DNA of 64,000 bases from Helicobacter pylori. Its GTDB lineage: Bacteria; Campylobacterota; Campylobacteria; Campylobacterales; Helicobacteraceae. A program made the translations under genes and the position numbers. The notes under the pieces are model-generated. The model had not been told where the DNA came from. It searched no databases and saw only the letters and a list, made by a program, of their open reading frames with translations. The stretch spans positions 1-64,000 of the forward strand of contig NZ_QBAW01000001.1 of NCBI RefSeq assembly GCF_009689985.1, written 5' to 3'. Every line of letters begins with the position of its first letter. Position 1 is the stretch's first letter. Positions 17,238-24,800 of the stretch are shown in pieces.

Positions 17238-17413
17238 AAAAAGGCTTATCAAAAAGCGTTTCATTCACTTCTTTTCAAATCCCGCAACCCCCCTAAAAAC
17301 GCACACCTCTAAAGCTTTTTCATTTTTCATTCCATTCATTCACGCCCCTACTACTGTTACTAATTATTATTAATCAAAATGTTACCTATCTATAACTTAT
17401 TTATAACTTTTAC
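17229..17413 (+). promoter_or_regulatory. oriC2: DnaA boxes, DnaA-trios and AT-rich unwinding region
   Basis: Boxes: reversed TCATTCACT at 17229-17237 (inside the dnaA stop), TCATTCACT at 17261-17269 and TCATTCACG at 17336-17344. After the last box comes CCCC, then CTA CTA CTG TTA CTA ATT ATT ATT (17348-17371), whose complement read 3' to 5' is a series of GAT-like DnaA-trios. Very AT-rich DNA follows to about 17413. This is the box / GC cluster / trio / unwinding layout proposed for bacterial origins. Confidence 0.82.
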
Positions 17414-17430
17414 TAAACCTTTTTTTAAGC

Positions 17431-17436
17431 TATAAT
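17431..17436 (+). promoter_or_regulatory. -10 box for comH
   Basis: TATAAT in AAGCTATAATTT, 22 bases before the comH ATG, with AAAGG in between. It lies at the right edge of the origin region, so origin opening and comH transcription may interact. Confidence 0.6.
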
Positions 17437-17457
17437 TTAAAATAAAAAGGAATCAAC

Positions 17458-18897
17458 ATGAAAAAAACCCTTTGTCTGTCTTTCTTTCTGACTTTCTCTA
17501 ACCCTCTTCAAGCCCTTGTGATCGAGCTTTTAGAAGAAATCAAAACTTCGCCGCATAAAGGCACTTTTAAGGCTAAAGTCCTTGATTCTAAAGAACCAAG
17601 GCAAGTTTTAGGCGTTTATAATATCTCCCCACACAAAAAACTCACGCTCACTATCACCCACATATCCACTGCAATTGTCTATCAACCCCTTGATGAAAAA
17701 CTTTCTTTAGAAACGATCTTAAACCCTAACCGCCCTACTATCCCTAGAAACACCCAAATTGTTTTTTCTTCAAAAGAGTTGAAAGAGCCACACCCGCACC
17801 AAATGCCTTCTTTAAACGCGCCCATACAAAAACCACAAAACAAACCCACTTCATCGCAACAATCTCCTCAAAACTTCTCTTACTCAGAGTCCAAACTAGG
17901 CTCTAAAAACCCTAAAAACAGCCTTTTACAACCTTTAGCCACTCCTAATAAAATAAATTCCGCTAATGAAGTTAAAACGCCAACAAACGACACTAAACCC
18001 CCTTTAAAGCATTCTTCAGAAGATCAAGAAAACAACCTCTTTGTAGCGCCACCCACTGAAAAAACGCTCCCTAACAACACCCCTAACGCTAATATTAATG
18101 AACACAATGAAAGCAATGAAAATAGGGATAGTGTGGAAAAACAAGCGATTAGAGATCCTAATGTTAAAGAATTTGCGTGCGGGAAGTGGGTCTATGATGA
18201 TGAAAATTTACAAGCCTATCGCCCAAGCATTTTAAAACGCATTGATGAAGACAAACAGACTGCGACAGACATTACCCCTTGCGACTACAGCAACGCTGAA
18301 AATAAAAGCGGTAAAATCACTACCCCCTATACTAAAATCTCTGTTCATAAAACAGAGCCTTTAGAAGAGCCACAAACTTTTGAAGCTAAAAACAATTTTA
18401 CCATTCTCCAAGCCAGAAGCTCTACAGAAAAATGTAAAAGGGCCAGAGCACGAAAAGACGGCACGATTAGGCAATGCTATCTGATAGAAGAGCCTTTAAA
18501 ACAAGCGTGGGAGAGCGAGTATCAAATCACCACGCAATTAGTGAAAGCCACTTATGAGCGCCCCAAACAAGACGATCAGATAGAGCCGACTTTCTATGAA
18601 ACCAGCGAATTGGCTTATTCTTCCACACGAAAGAGTGAAGTTAAGCAAAATGAATTGAATTTGAATGATAAGTTCATGGAATTTGTGGAAGTGTATGAGG
18701 GGCATTATTTAAACGATATAGTCAAAGAAAGCAGTGAATACAAAGAATGGGTTAAAAACCATGTGCGTTTAAAAGAAGGGGTGTGCATGGTTTTAGAAAT
18801 AGAAGAGCAACCACGAGCCAAAAGCACGCCTTTGAGCATTGAAAACTCTCGTGTTGTTTGTGTCAAAAAGGGGAATTATTTATTCAACGAAGTTTAA
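17458..18897 (+). CDS. comH: ComH, secreted DNA-uptake (competence) protein
   Basis: 479 residues. ComH is a species-specific periplasmic/outer-envelope DNA-binding protein needed for natural transformation with the ComB type IV system. A signal peptide (about 1-20, ending LQA) is followed by a low-complexity Pro/Asn/Ser/Lys linker (about 115-235) and a C-terminal domain rich in charged and aromatic residues, with paired Cys (for example EFACGKW, TPCDYS, EKCKRAR, RQCYL, GVCMVL, VVCVKK) that probably form disulfides. I assign it from overall likeness to HP1527. Confidence 0.9.
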   Translation: MKKTLCLSFFLTFSNPLQALVIELLEEIKTSPHKGTFKAKVLDSKEPRQVLGVYNISPHKKLTLTITHISTAIVYQPLDEKLSLETILNPNRPTIPRNTQIVFSSKELKEPHPHQMPSLNAPIQKPQNKPTSSQQSPQNFSYSESKLGSKNPKNSLLQPLATPNKINSANEVKTPTNDTKPPLKHSSEDQENNLFVAPPTEKTLPNNTPNANINEHNESNENRDSVEKQAIRDPNVKEFACGKWVYDDENLQAYRPSILKRIDEDKQTATDITPCDYSNAENKSGKITTPYTKISVHKTEPLEEPQTFEAKNNFTILQARSSTEKCKRARARKDGTIRQCYLIEEPLKQAWESEYQITTQLVKATYERPKQDDQIEPTFYETSELAYSSTRKSEVKQNELNLNDKFMEFVEVYEGHYLNDIVKESSEYKEWVKNHVRLKEGVCMVLEIEEQPRAKSTPLSIENSRVVCVKKGNYLFNEV

Positions 18898-18899
18898 GA

Positions 18900-18975
18900 T
18901 GGTGGCTTGAGGCGGAATCGAACCACCGACACGAAGATTTTCAGTCTTCTGCTCTACCGACTGAGCTATCAAGCC
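18900..18975 (-). tRNA. tRNA-Phe (anticodon GAA)
   Basis: On the minus strand a complete cloverleaf: acceptor GGCTTGA pairing TCAAGCC, D-loop with AGTCGGTAGA, anticodon stem GACTG-AAAATC with GAA, T-loop GGTTCGATTCC, discriminator A and an encoded CCA. 76 bases. It sits between comH and exoA, opposite to both. tRNA genes are common integration sites, but I see no att repeat here. Confidence 0.96.
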
Positions 18976-19042
18976 AAGCAAAAGACAATTATTACATAAA
19001 AAAGGTAAAATAAAGCTTAATTTTTAAAAAATGACTAAAAAA

Positions 19043-19048
19043 TATAAT
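19043..19048 (+). promoter_or_regulatory. -10 box for exoA
   Basis: TATAAT, 27 bases before the exoA ATG, in AAAAATATAATTTGC. ACAAGGA lies just before the start codon. Confidence 0.6.
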
Positions 19049-19074
19049 TTGCTCAAAAGGGAACAAGGATTACA

Positions 19075-19827
19075 ATGAAATTGATTTCATGGAATGTGAA
19101 CGGGTTAAGGGCTTGCATGACTAAGGGCTTTATGGATTTTTTCAATAGCGTTGATGCGGATGTTTTTTGCATTCAAGAATCTAAAATGCAGCAAGAACAA
19201 AACACCTTTGAATTTAAAGGGTATTTTGATTTTTGGAATTGCGCGATTAAAAAGGGCTATTCTGGGGTGGTAACTTTCACTAAAAAAGAGCCTTTGAGCG
19301 TGAGCTATGGTATCAATATGGAAGAACATGACAAAGAGGGGCGCGTGGTAACTTGCGAATTTGAGTCATTTTATTTAGTGAATGTTTATACCCCTAATTC
19401 CCAACAAGCCCTATCTAGGCTTAGTTATCGCATGAGTTGGGAAGTGGAATTTAAAAAATTTTTAAAAGCTTTAGAGTTAAAAAAACCTGTCATTGTGTGC
19501 GGGGATTTGAATGTGGCTCACAATGAAATTGATTTAGAAAACCCTAAAACAAACCGAAAAAATGCGGGCTTTAGCGATGAAGAGAGAGGGAAATTCAACG
19601 AGCTTTTGAACGCCGGTTTTATTGACACTTTCCGTTATTTTTACCCTAACAAAGAAAAGGCTTACACCTGGTGGAGTTACATGCAACAAGCAAGGGATAA
19701 AAACATTGGTTGGCGCATTGATTATTTTTTATGCTCTAACCCTTTAAAAACACGCTTAAAAGACGCTTTAATCTATAAAGATATTTTAGGGAGCGATCAT
19801 TGCCCGGTAGGGTTGGAATTAGTTTAA
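19075..19827 (+). CDS. xth: exodeoxyribonuclease III / AP endonuclease
   Basis: 250 residues. Cleaves DNA at abasic sites and digests 3' ends in base-excision repair. ExoIII motifs in order: LISWNVNGLRA at the N-terminus (Asn7), IQESKM with the metal-binding Glu, GDLNVAHNEID, and the C-terminal SDHCPVGLEL with catalytic Asp-His. Single metal-dependent domain of normal length. Its stop overlaps the convergent outer membrane protein gene by four bases. Confidence 0.95.
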   Translation: MKLISWNVNGLRACMTKGFMDFFNSVDADVFCIQESKMQQEQNTFEFKGYFDFWNCAIKKGYSGVVTFTKKEPLSVSYGINMEEHDKEGRVVTCEFESFYLVNVYTPNSQQALSRLSYRMSWEVEFKKFLKALELKKPVIVCGDLNVAHNEIDLENPKTNRKNAGFSDEERGKFNELLNAGFIDTFRYFYPNKEKAYTWWSYMQQARDKNIGWRIDYFLCSNPLKTRLKDALIYKDILGSDHCPVGLELV

Positions 19828-20459
19828 AGATAGAAAGTGTGCGAAATAAAGACAGAAAAAAGCCTTACAAAGGCTGAGTTGTATTCAAAAGCAAAGGGCC
19901 ATTTAACCCCCACTTCAATACTAGCGTCATGGTGGAATAGCACGGTTTGGAATTTAAACCCCACTAAACCCAACATCCTGAAATTGGAAGTTTTGAGCGA
20001 AAACCCTTGAATGCTGCGCCAATCGTCAATGATGAAATTCGCACTGTGTTTGGAAATCGTCCATGTGTTTTCGGCAACTTGCATGCCATAAAAAAGGGAA
20101 AAAACATACAAGGGGTTTTTATTGTATTCCACAATCAAATCCCCTCCAAAGCCATAAGTGAACATGTTTGCTTGAGCGCCCGTTCTTTTATTGAGTATGA
20201 CATTCCCATAATCCATAAAAAAATAATAGCGAGAATAAAACCAGTAATTGGTGGGGTTAATCTCCCAGCCTAAAGAAAAGCTCGCCCCTTCAATCGTGCG
20301 TTTAAGATCGTTGTATTTTTTCATGATCATTTTGCCTACCTGATATTGAGAAGCCACATAAAAACGGCTTTTAGCTTGCATAATGGTAGGGTTTAAAAAA
20401 TAAACGCTTAAAAATAAGGGGGTTACTTTTTTAAATACATCCTTTGAAAAAAATTTCAA
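19824..20459 (-). CDS. small outer membrane protein, H. pylori OMP family
   Basis: 211 residues, TTG start three bases after the preceding lipoprotein gene (no ATG before residue 27). A signal peptide is likely (to about residue 29, MQA). The rest is beta-barrel-like, with family landmarks YYFFMDYGNV, TYGFGGDLIVEY and FYGMQVAENTW, and a C-terminal HTFYL. The same landmarks occur in HorL (RYYGFFDYG, TYGFGTDMLFN, FAGNTW). Corresponds to HP1525/1524 by position. Function is unknown; it probably sits in the outer membrane. Confidence 0.78.
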   Translation of the reverse strand: MKFFSKDVFKKVTPLFLSVYFLNPTIMQAKSRFYVASQYQVGKMIMKKYNDLKRTIEGASFSLGWEINPTNYWFYSRYYFFMDYGNVILNKRTGAQANMFTYGFGGDLIVEYNKNPLYVFSLFYGMQVAENTWTISKHSANFIIDDWRSIQGFSLKTSNFRMLGLVGFKFQTVLFHHDASIEVGVKWPFAFEYNSAFVRLFSVFISHTFYL

Positions 20460-20462
20460 ACT

Positions 20463-20816
20463 TTAATAGTTCCTGTTGAGTGGGGAGCTGAGATTGTCTT
20501 GGTGGTTAGTGGCTCGCTGCAAAACATTGTTCGTTCTTTTTTGTGAAAGATCAGCGTTTTCTTCATTGAGTTCATCAACTTTATTTTCTTCATCGATCAG
20601 ATCATTCACTTCTTTGGTAGTTTTTTCATCATCTTCTTCATGTTCAATTTTTTTTACATCGTTATTAGCTTGATTATTTTGATTGTTTTGCGTCTTTTTA
20701 GTGGTTTGGTGGTTGTTCTGGTGCGATTGGGACGATTTTTTAGGATCGTCCTTGCATGCACTAAACAGGCTTAAAACAAAAGAGATAGCGATAAAATGAG
20801 TGATTTTAGATTTCAT
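20463..20816 (-). CDS. small lipoprotein, Asn/Lys/Glu-rich
   Basis: 117 residues. Signal peptide with lipobox LFSAC (Cys21 would be lipidated). The mature part is almost entirely low-complexity: Ser/Gln/His/Asn first, then acidic Glu/Asp (EHEEDDEKTTKEVNDL) and ending NRNY. I take the ATG at 20816, with AAGGA ten bases upstream; a TTG precedes it by one codon. Two-gene unit with the following outer membrane protein. Role unknown. Confidence 0.75.
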   Translation of the reverse strand: MKSKITHFIAISFVLSLFSACKDDPKKSSQSHQNNHQTTKKTQNNQNNQANNDVKKIEHEEDDEKTTKEVNDLIDEENKVDELNEENADLSQKRTNNVLQRATNHQDNLSSPLNRNY

Positions 20817-20840
20817 CAATTAAATTTCCTTAAGTCAATG

Positions 20841-20846
20841 TATAAT
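20841..20846 (+). promoter_or_regulatory. -10 box for recG
   Basis: TATAAT, 52 bases before the recG TTG, in the short gap shared with the divergent lipoprotein gene. The leader carries AAGG but it is distant from the start. Confidence 0.45.
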
Positions 20847-20897
20847 TTGATTATCTTATCATAAAAATGATTAAGGATTGGCCAGGGTAAAAACAAA

Positions 20898-22763
20898 TTG
20901 CAAGAAACAGATAATTTATTAAAAACATTGAATATGAAATCGCTTTTAGAAGCCTTGCTTGTTTATACGCCTAAAGGCTATAAAGATTTGAATTTATTAA
21001 AACATTTTGAACTGGGCTTGAGCGGCGTTTTAGAAGTGGATATTTTAGATAAAAGAAACTACGCCAAAGTTTTAAAGATTTTTGCCTATTCCAAACGATT
21101 TTACAAAAATTTAGAGCTTGTTTTTTTCAATTACAGCGCATTCCATCATAACCAGTTTAAAACCGGCGAGAGTTTGTTTATTTATGGTAAATTAGAGCAA
21201 AGTTCTTTTAATCAAGCTTATATCATTAACACGCCTAAAATCCTTACCGAATTTGGAAAAATTTCTTTAATTTTTAAAAAAGTTAAAAATCATAAAAAAA
21301 TACAAGAAAATTTACAAAAACTTATTTCTTTAGAAAATTTAAAAAAGGAAGGCATTAAAGAGAATATCGCGCATCTATTGTTAGAAATCTTTTTCCCCAC
21401 GCCGCATTTTGTCAAGGATTTTGAAACGAATAAAAATTTCCCTTCACAACATTTAAATGCATTAAAATACATTGAAATGCTTTTTTATATGAAAAATTTA
21501 GAGCGCAAAAAATTGCAATTTGGCGCTAAAATCGCATGCCCTAATAACAGCGAGCACTTGAAAGCGTTTATCGCTTCTTTACCTTTTAAACTCACCAACG
21601 ACCAACAAAACGCCATTAAAGAAATCCAAAGCGATCTCACTAGCTCTATAGCGTGCAAGCGTTTGATTATAGGCGATGTGGGGTGTGGGAAAACAATGGT
21701 GATTTTAGCGAGCATGGTATTAGCCTACCCTAATAAAACCCTTTTAATGGCGCCCACTTCCATTCTCGCTAAACAGCTTTATAACGAAGCCTTAAAATTT
21801 TTACCCTCTTATTTTGAAGTGGAATTACTGCTCGGCGGGAGCCATAAAAAAAATCATTTGTTTGAAAAAATCACGCATGTGGTTATAGGCACGCAAGCGT
21901 TGTTGTTTGATAAGCGCGATTTGAATGAATTTGCTTTAGTGATCACTGATGAACAGCACCGATTTGGCACCAAGCAGCGCTACCAATTAGAAAAAATGGC
22001 GAGCAGTAAGGGCAATAAACCCCATTCTTTGCAATTTTCCGCTACCCCCATTCCTCGCACTCTGGCTTTAGCCAAAAGCGCGTTTGTGAAAACGACCATG
22101 ATTAGAGAAATCCCTTATCCTAAAGAAATTGAAACTCTGGTTTTGCATAAAAGAGATTTTAAAATAGTGATGGAAAAGATTAGCGAAGAAATCGCTAAAA
22201 ACCATCAAGTCATTGTCGTTTATCCGCTGGTGAATGAGAGCGAAAAAATCCCGTATTTATCGCTCAGTGAGGGGGCAAGTTTTTGGCAAAAACGCTTTAA
22301 AAATGTTTATACCACTTCAGGGCAAGATAAAAATAAAGAAGAAGTGATTGAAGAATTTAGAGAGTTTGGGAGTATTCTTTTAGCGACTACGCTCATTGAG
22401 GTGGGCATTTCTTTACCACGATTGAGCGTGATGGTGGTTTTAGCACCCGAAAGGTTAGGCTTAGCGACTTTACATCAGTTAAGGGGGCGCGTTTCTCGTA
22501 ATGGCTTGAAAGGCTATTGTTTTTTATGCACGATCCAAGAAGAAAACGAACGATTGGAAAAGTTTGCTGATGAATTAGACGGATTTAAAATCGCTGAATT
22601 GGATTTAGAATACAGAAAAAGCGGGGATTTACTCCAGGGTGGGGAGCAGAGCGGGAATAGTTTTGAATACATTGACTTAGCCAAAGATGAAAACATTATC
22701 GCTGAAGTGAAACAAGATTTTTTAAAGGCCGTTAGCGTTTCACATGGAACATTTGAAAATTGA
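20898..22763 (+). CDS. recG: ATP-dependent DNA helicase RecG
   Basis: 621 residues, shorter than E. coli RecG (693). Remodels stalled forks and Holliday junctions; in H. pylori it limits recombinational repair and transformation. Walker A GDVGCGKT (259-266), DEQH box (351-354), motif III SATPIPRT, motif VI QLRGRVSRNG. The N-terminal wedge domain is compact and the C-terminus ends with ENIIAEVKQDFLKAV. TTG start at 20898. A parS-like site overlaps its last codons. Confidence 0.92.
   Translation: MQETDNLLKTLNMKSLLEALLVYTPKGYKDLNLLKHFELGLSGVLEVDILDKRNYAKVLKIFAYSKRFYKNLELVFFNYSAFHHNQFKTGESLFIYGKLEQSSFNQAYIINTPKILTEFGKISLIFKKVKNHKKIQENLQKLISLENLKKEGIKENIAHLLLEIFFPTPHFVKDFETNKNFPSQHLNALKYIEMLFYMKNLERKKLQFGAKIACPNNSEHLKAFIASLPFKLTNDQQNAIKEIQSDLTSSIACKRLIIGDVGCGKTMVILASMVLAYPNKTLLMAPTSILAKQLYNEALKFLPSYFEVELLLGGSHKKNHLFEKITHVVIGTQALLFDKRDLNEFALVITDEQHRFGTKQRYQLEKMASSKGNKPHSLQFSATPIPRTLALAKSAFVKTTMIREIPYPKEIETLVLHKRDFKIVMEKISEEIAKNHQVIVVYPLVNESEKIPYLSLSEGASFWQKRFKNVYTTSGQDKNKEEVIEEFREFGSILLATTLIEVGISLPRLSVMVVLAPERLGLATLHQLRGRVSRNGLKGYCFLCTIQEENERLEKFADELDGFKIAELDLEYRKSGDLLQGGEQSGNSFEYIDLAKDENIIAEVKQDFLKAVSVSHGTFEN
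22736..22751 (+). promoter_or_regulatory. parS-like site 1 (in the 3' end of recG)
   Basis: CGTTTCACATGGAACA, two mismatches from the bacterial parS form TGTTTCACGTGGAACA. It lies about 6.9 kb from dnaA and directly before the type III R-M genes. The ParB homologue (Spo0J) is encoded elsewhere. Two putative parS sites near the origin have been reported in H. pylori; these may be they. Confidence 0.65.
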
Positions 22764-22813
22764 AAATTAAGGCGGAATTGGGTAATTTAAATCATTTAAA
22801 ATAAAGGATAGAA

Positions 22814-24798
22814 ATGCAAAATAAAGAAATTAGTGAAGAAAAAAGCGTTAATGAAAAAAATGTAGAGGTTTTTAATCGTTATTTTCCCGGTTGCTTGAGT
22901 ATAGAAAATGATAACAAGCTCACGCTAGACACAAAAAAATTAAAAGCGTTACTAGGGGATTTTAGCGAGGTAAAAGAAGAGGGCTATGGGTTGGATTTTG
23001 TGGGTAAGAAAATCGCTTTAAATCAAGCTTTTAAGAAAAATCATAAGATTTTAAAGCCCTTAAATGAATCCACGAGCAAGCACATTCTCATCAAGGGCGA
23101 CAATTTAGACGCTCTCAAAATCTTAAAACAAAGCTATAGTGAAAAAATCAAAATGATCTACATTGACCCCCCTTACAACACGAAAAACGAGAATTTTATT
23201 TATGGCGATGATTTCTCACAATCCAATGAAGAGGTTTTAAAACAATTGGACTATTCTAAAGAAAAGCTGGATTATATCAAGAATCTTTTTGGGTCAAAAA
23301 GCCATAGCGGGTGGCTTAGCTTCATGTATCCTAGATTGCTACTCGCTAGAGATTTGCTCAAACAAGACGGCGTGATTTTCATCAGCATTGACGATAACGA
23401 AGCCGCCCAACTCAAACTTTTATGCGATGAGATTTTTGGGGAGGGGAATTTTGTAGCTGAAATTGTTAGGAATACTAATAGTTCTAAAAATCAAAGTTTG
23501 TTTATTTCTGTTTCGCATGAATATTGTTTAATTTATGCAAAAAATATTTCATTTTTAAGTAAAAAACATGAAAATGATAAATGGCAAATTCCAAAAAATA
23601 ATGTTAAAGAATATTATTCAAGGGTTAAGACTTTACAAAATAAAAATTTAAGTAATGATGAAATTACAGAAGAATTAAAAGAACTAACAAAATATCCAAG
23701 ATTTATGGATTTTACAAATTATTGGTATTTTGATGAAAAAGGGCTTTATCGTAAGGATAATTTGGGAGGTGTAAAGAATGGTAATAAGTTTAAGATTATA
23801 AACCCCTTGACTAATCAAGAAGACCCTATTCCGCCCGGTGGATTTAGATATTCCAAAGAAAAATTACAAGAGTTAATTAAATACGATCGCATTCATTTCC
23901 ATACAGATGGGAGTTTGCCTACTCTTAAAAGATATTTAGATGAAAATCATACACAGCGTCCTAAATCTATAATGAGTGATGATCAACGCCCTGACTATGC
24001 CCTATTACAAGAATTGTTTAATGGGATTATGGTTTTTGATAATCCTAAGCAAATGGCATTTATGCAGAGAATTATTGGGATCGCTACCGAAAAAGGCGAC
24101 ATCATCTTAGATTTTTTCGCCGGGAGCGGGACAACCGCGCATGCCGTGTTAGAGAGTAATAAGAGCGATTATCAAAAATTAAGTGAGGGGGGGGGGGGTT
24201 ATTTAATGGCTTGAACGCCGCATTTAAAGAAAGGCGCTTCATTCTCGTCCAGTTAGATGAAAAAATTGATCCCAAGAAAAACAAAAGCGCGCATGATTTT
24301 TGTTTGAACACCCTAAAATCCATCTCCCCAAGCATTTTTGACATCACCGAAGAAAGGATTAAAAGAGCGGGGGTTAAAATCAAAGAAGCTTGCCCCGATT
24401 TAGATGTGGGGTTTCAAGCGTTTGAAATCATTGATGATGAAACGCATGCTAATGATAAAAATCTCAGTCAAGCCCATCAAAAGGATTTGTTCGCTTATTC
24501 TAACCCTGAAAAAAGGGGAACCCAAACGATTTTAATCAAGCTTTTAGGCTGTGAGGGTTTGGATCTCACTACGCCTATAATTTGCTTGATTGAAAACGCC
24601 TTGTATCTGGCTCAAAATACGGCTTTCATTGTGGGGGATATAGAAATGAGTGAGGTTTTAGAAAACTTGAAAGATAAAGGGGTGGAAAAAATTAGCATGT
24701 ATATGCCCGCTATCAGTAACGATAGGCTGTGTTTGGAATTGGGCAGTAATTTGTTTGATTTGAAATTAGAGAGCGGCGATTTAAAGATTAGGGGGTAG
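22814..24798 (+). pseudogene. mod: type III DNA methyltransferase Mod, phase-variable, OFF in this sequence
   Basis: N6-adenine (beta-class) methyltransferase giving a type III system its site specificity. The first frame (22814-24214, 466 residues) holds DPPYNT (118-123), the target-recognition middle and FAGSGTT (435-441). It then enters a run of 12 G and stops at YLMA. The rest (from NAAFKERRFILVQL at 24214 on) continues in another frame to 24798. One more G (or two fewer) would restore about 661 codons. The central recognition segment (23470-24000) is more AT-rich than its flanks, as is usual for exchanged specificity cassettes. It corresponds to HP1522. Confidence 0.9.
24187..24198 (+). 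repeat. G12 phase-variation tract in mod
   Basis: Twelve G in a row. Slipped-strand replication changes its length; 10 or 13 G give a full-length protein, 12 stops after 16 further bases. Confidence 0.95.
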
Positions 24799-24800
24799 AG

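Noticed and set aside
18900-18975. tRNA-Phe as an integration site
   Set aside because: No copy of the tRNA 3' end and no integrase or foreign genes beside it.
24211-24798. Separate gene starting TTG after the G tract
   Set aside because: It is the C-terminal part of mod in the shifted frame; no ribosome binding site and conserved as one protein with the upstream part.
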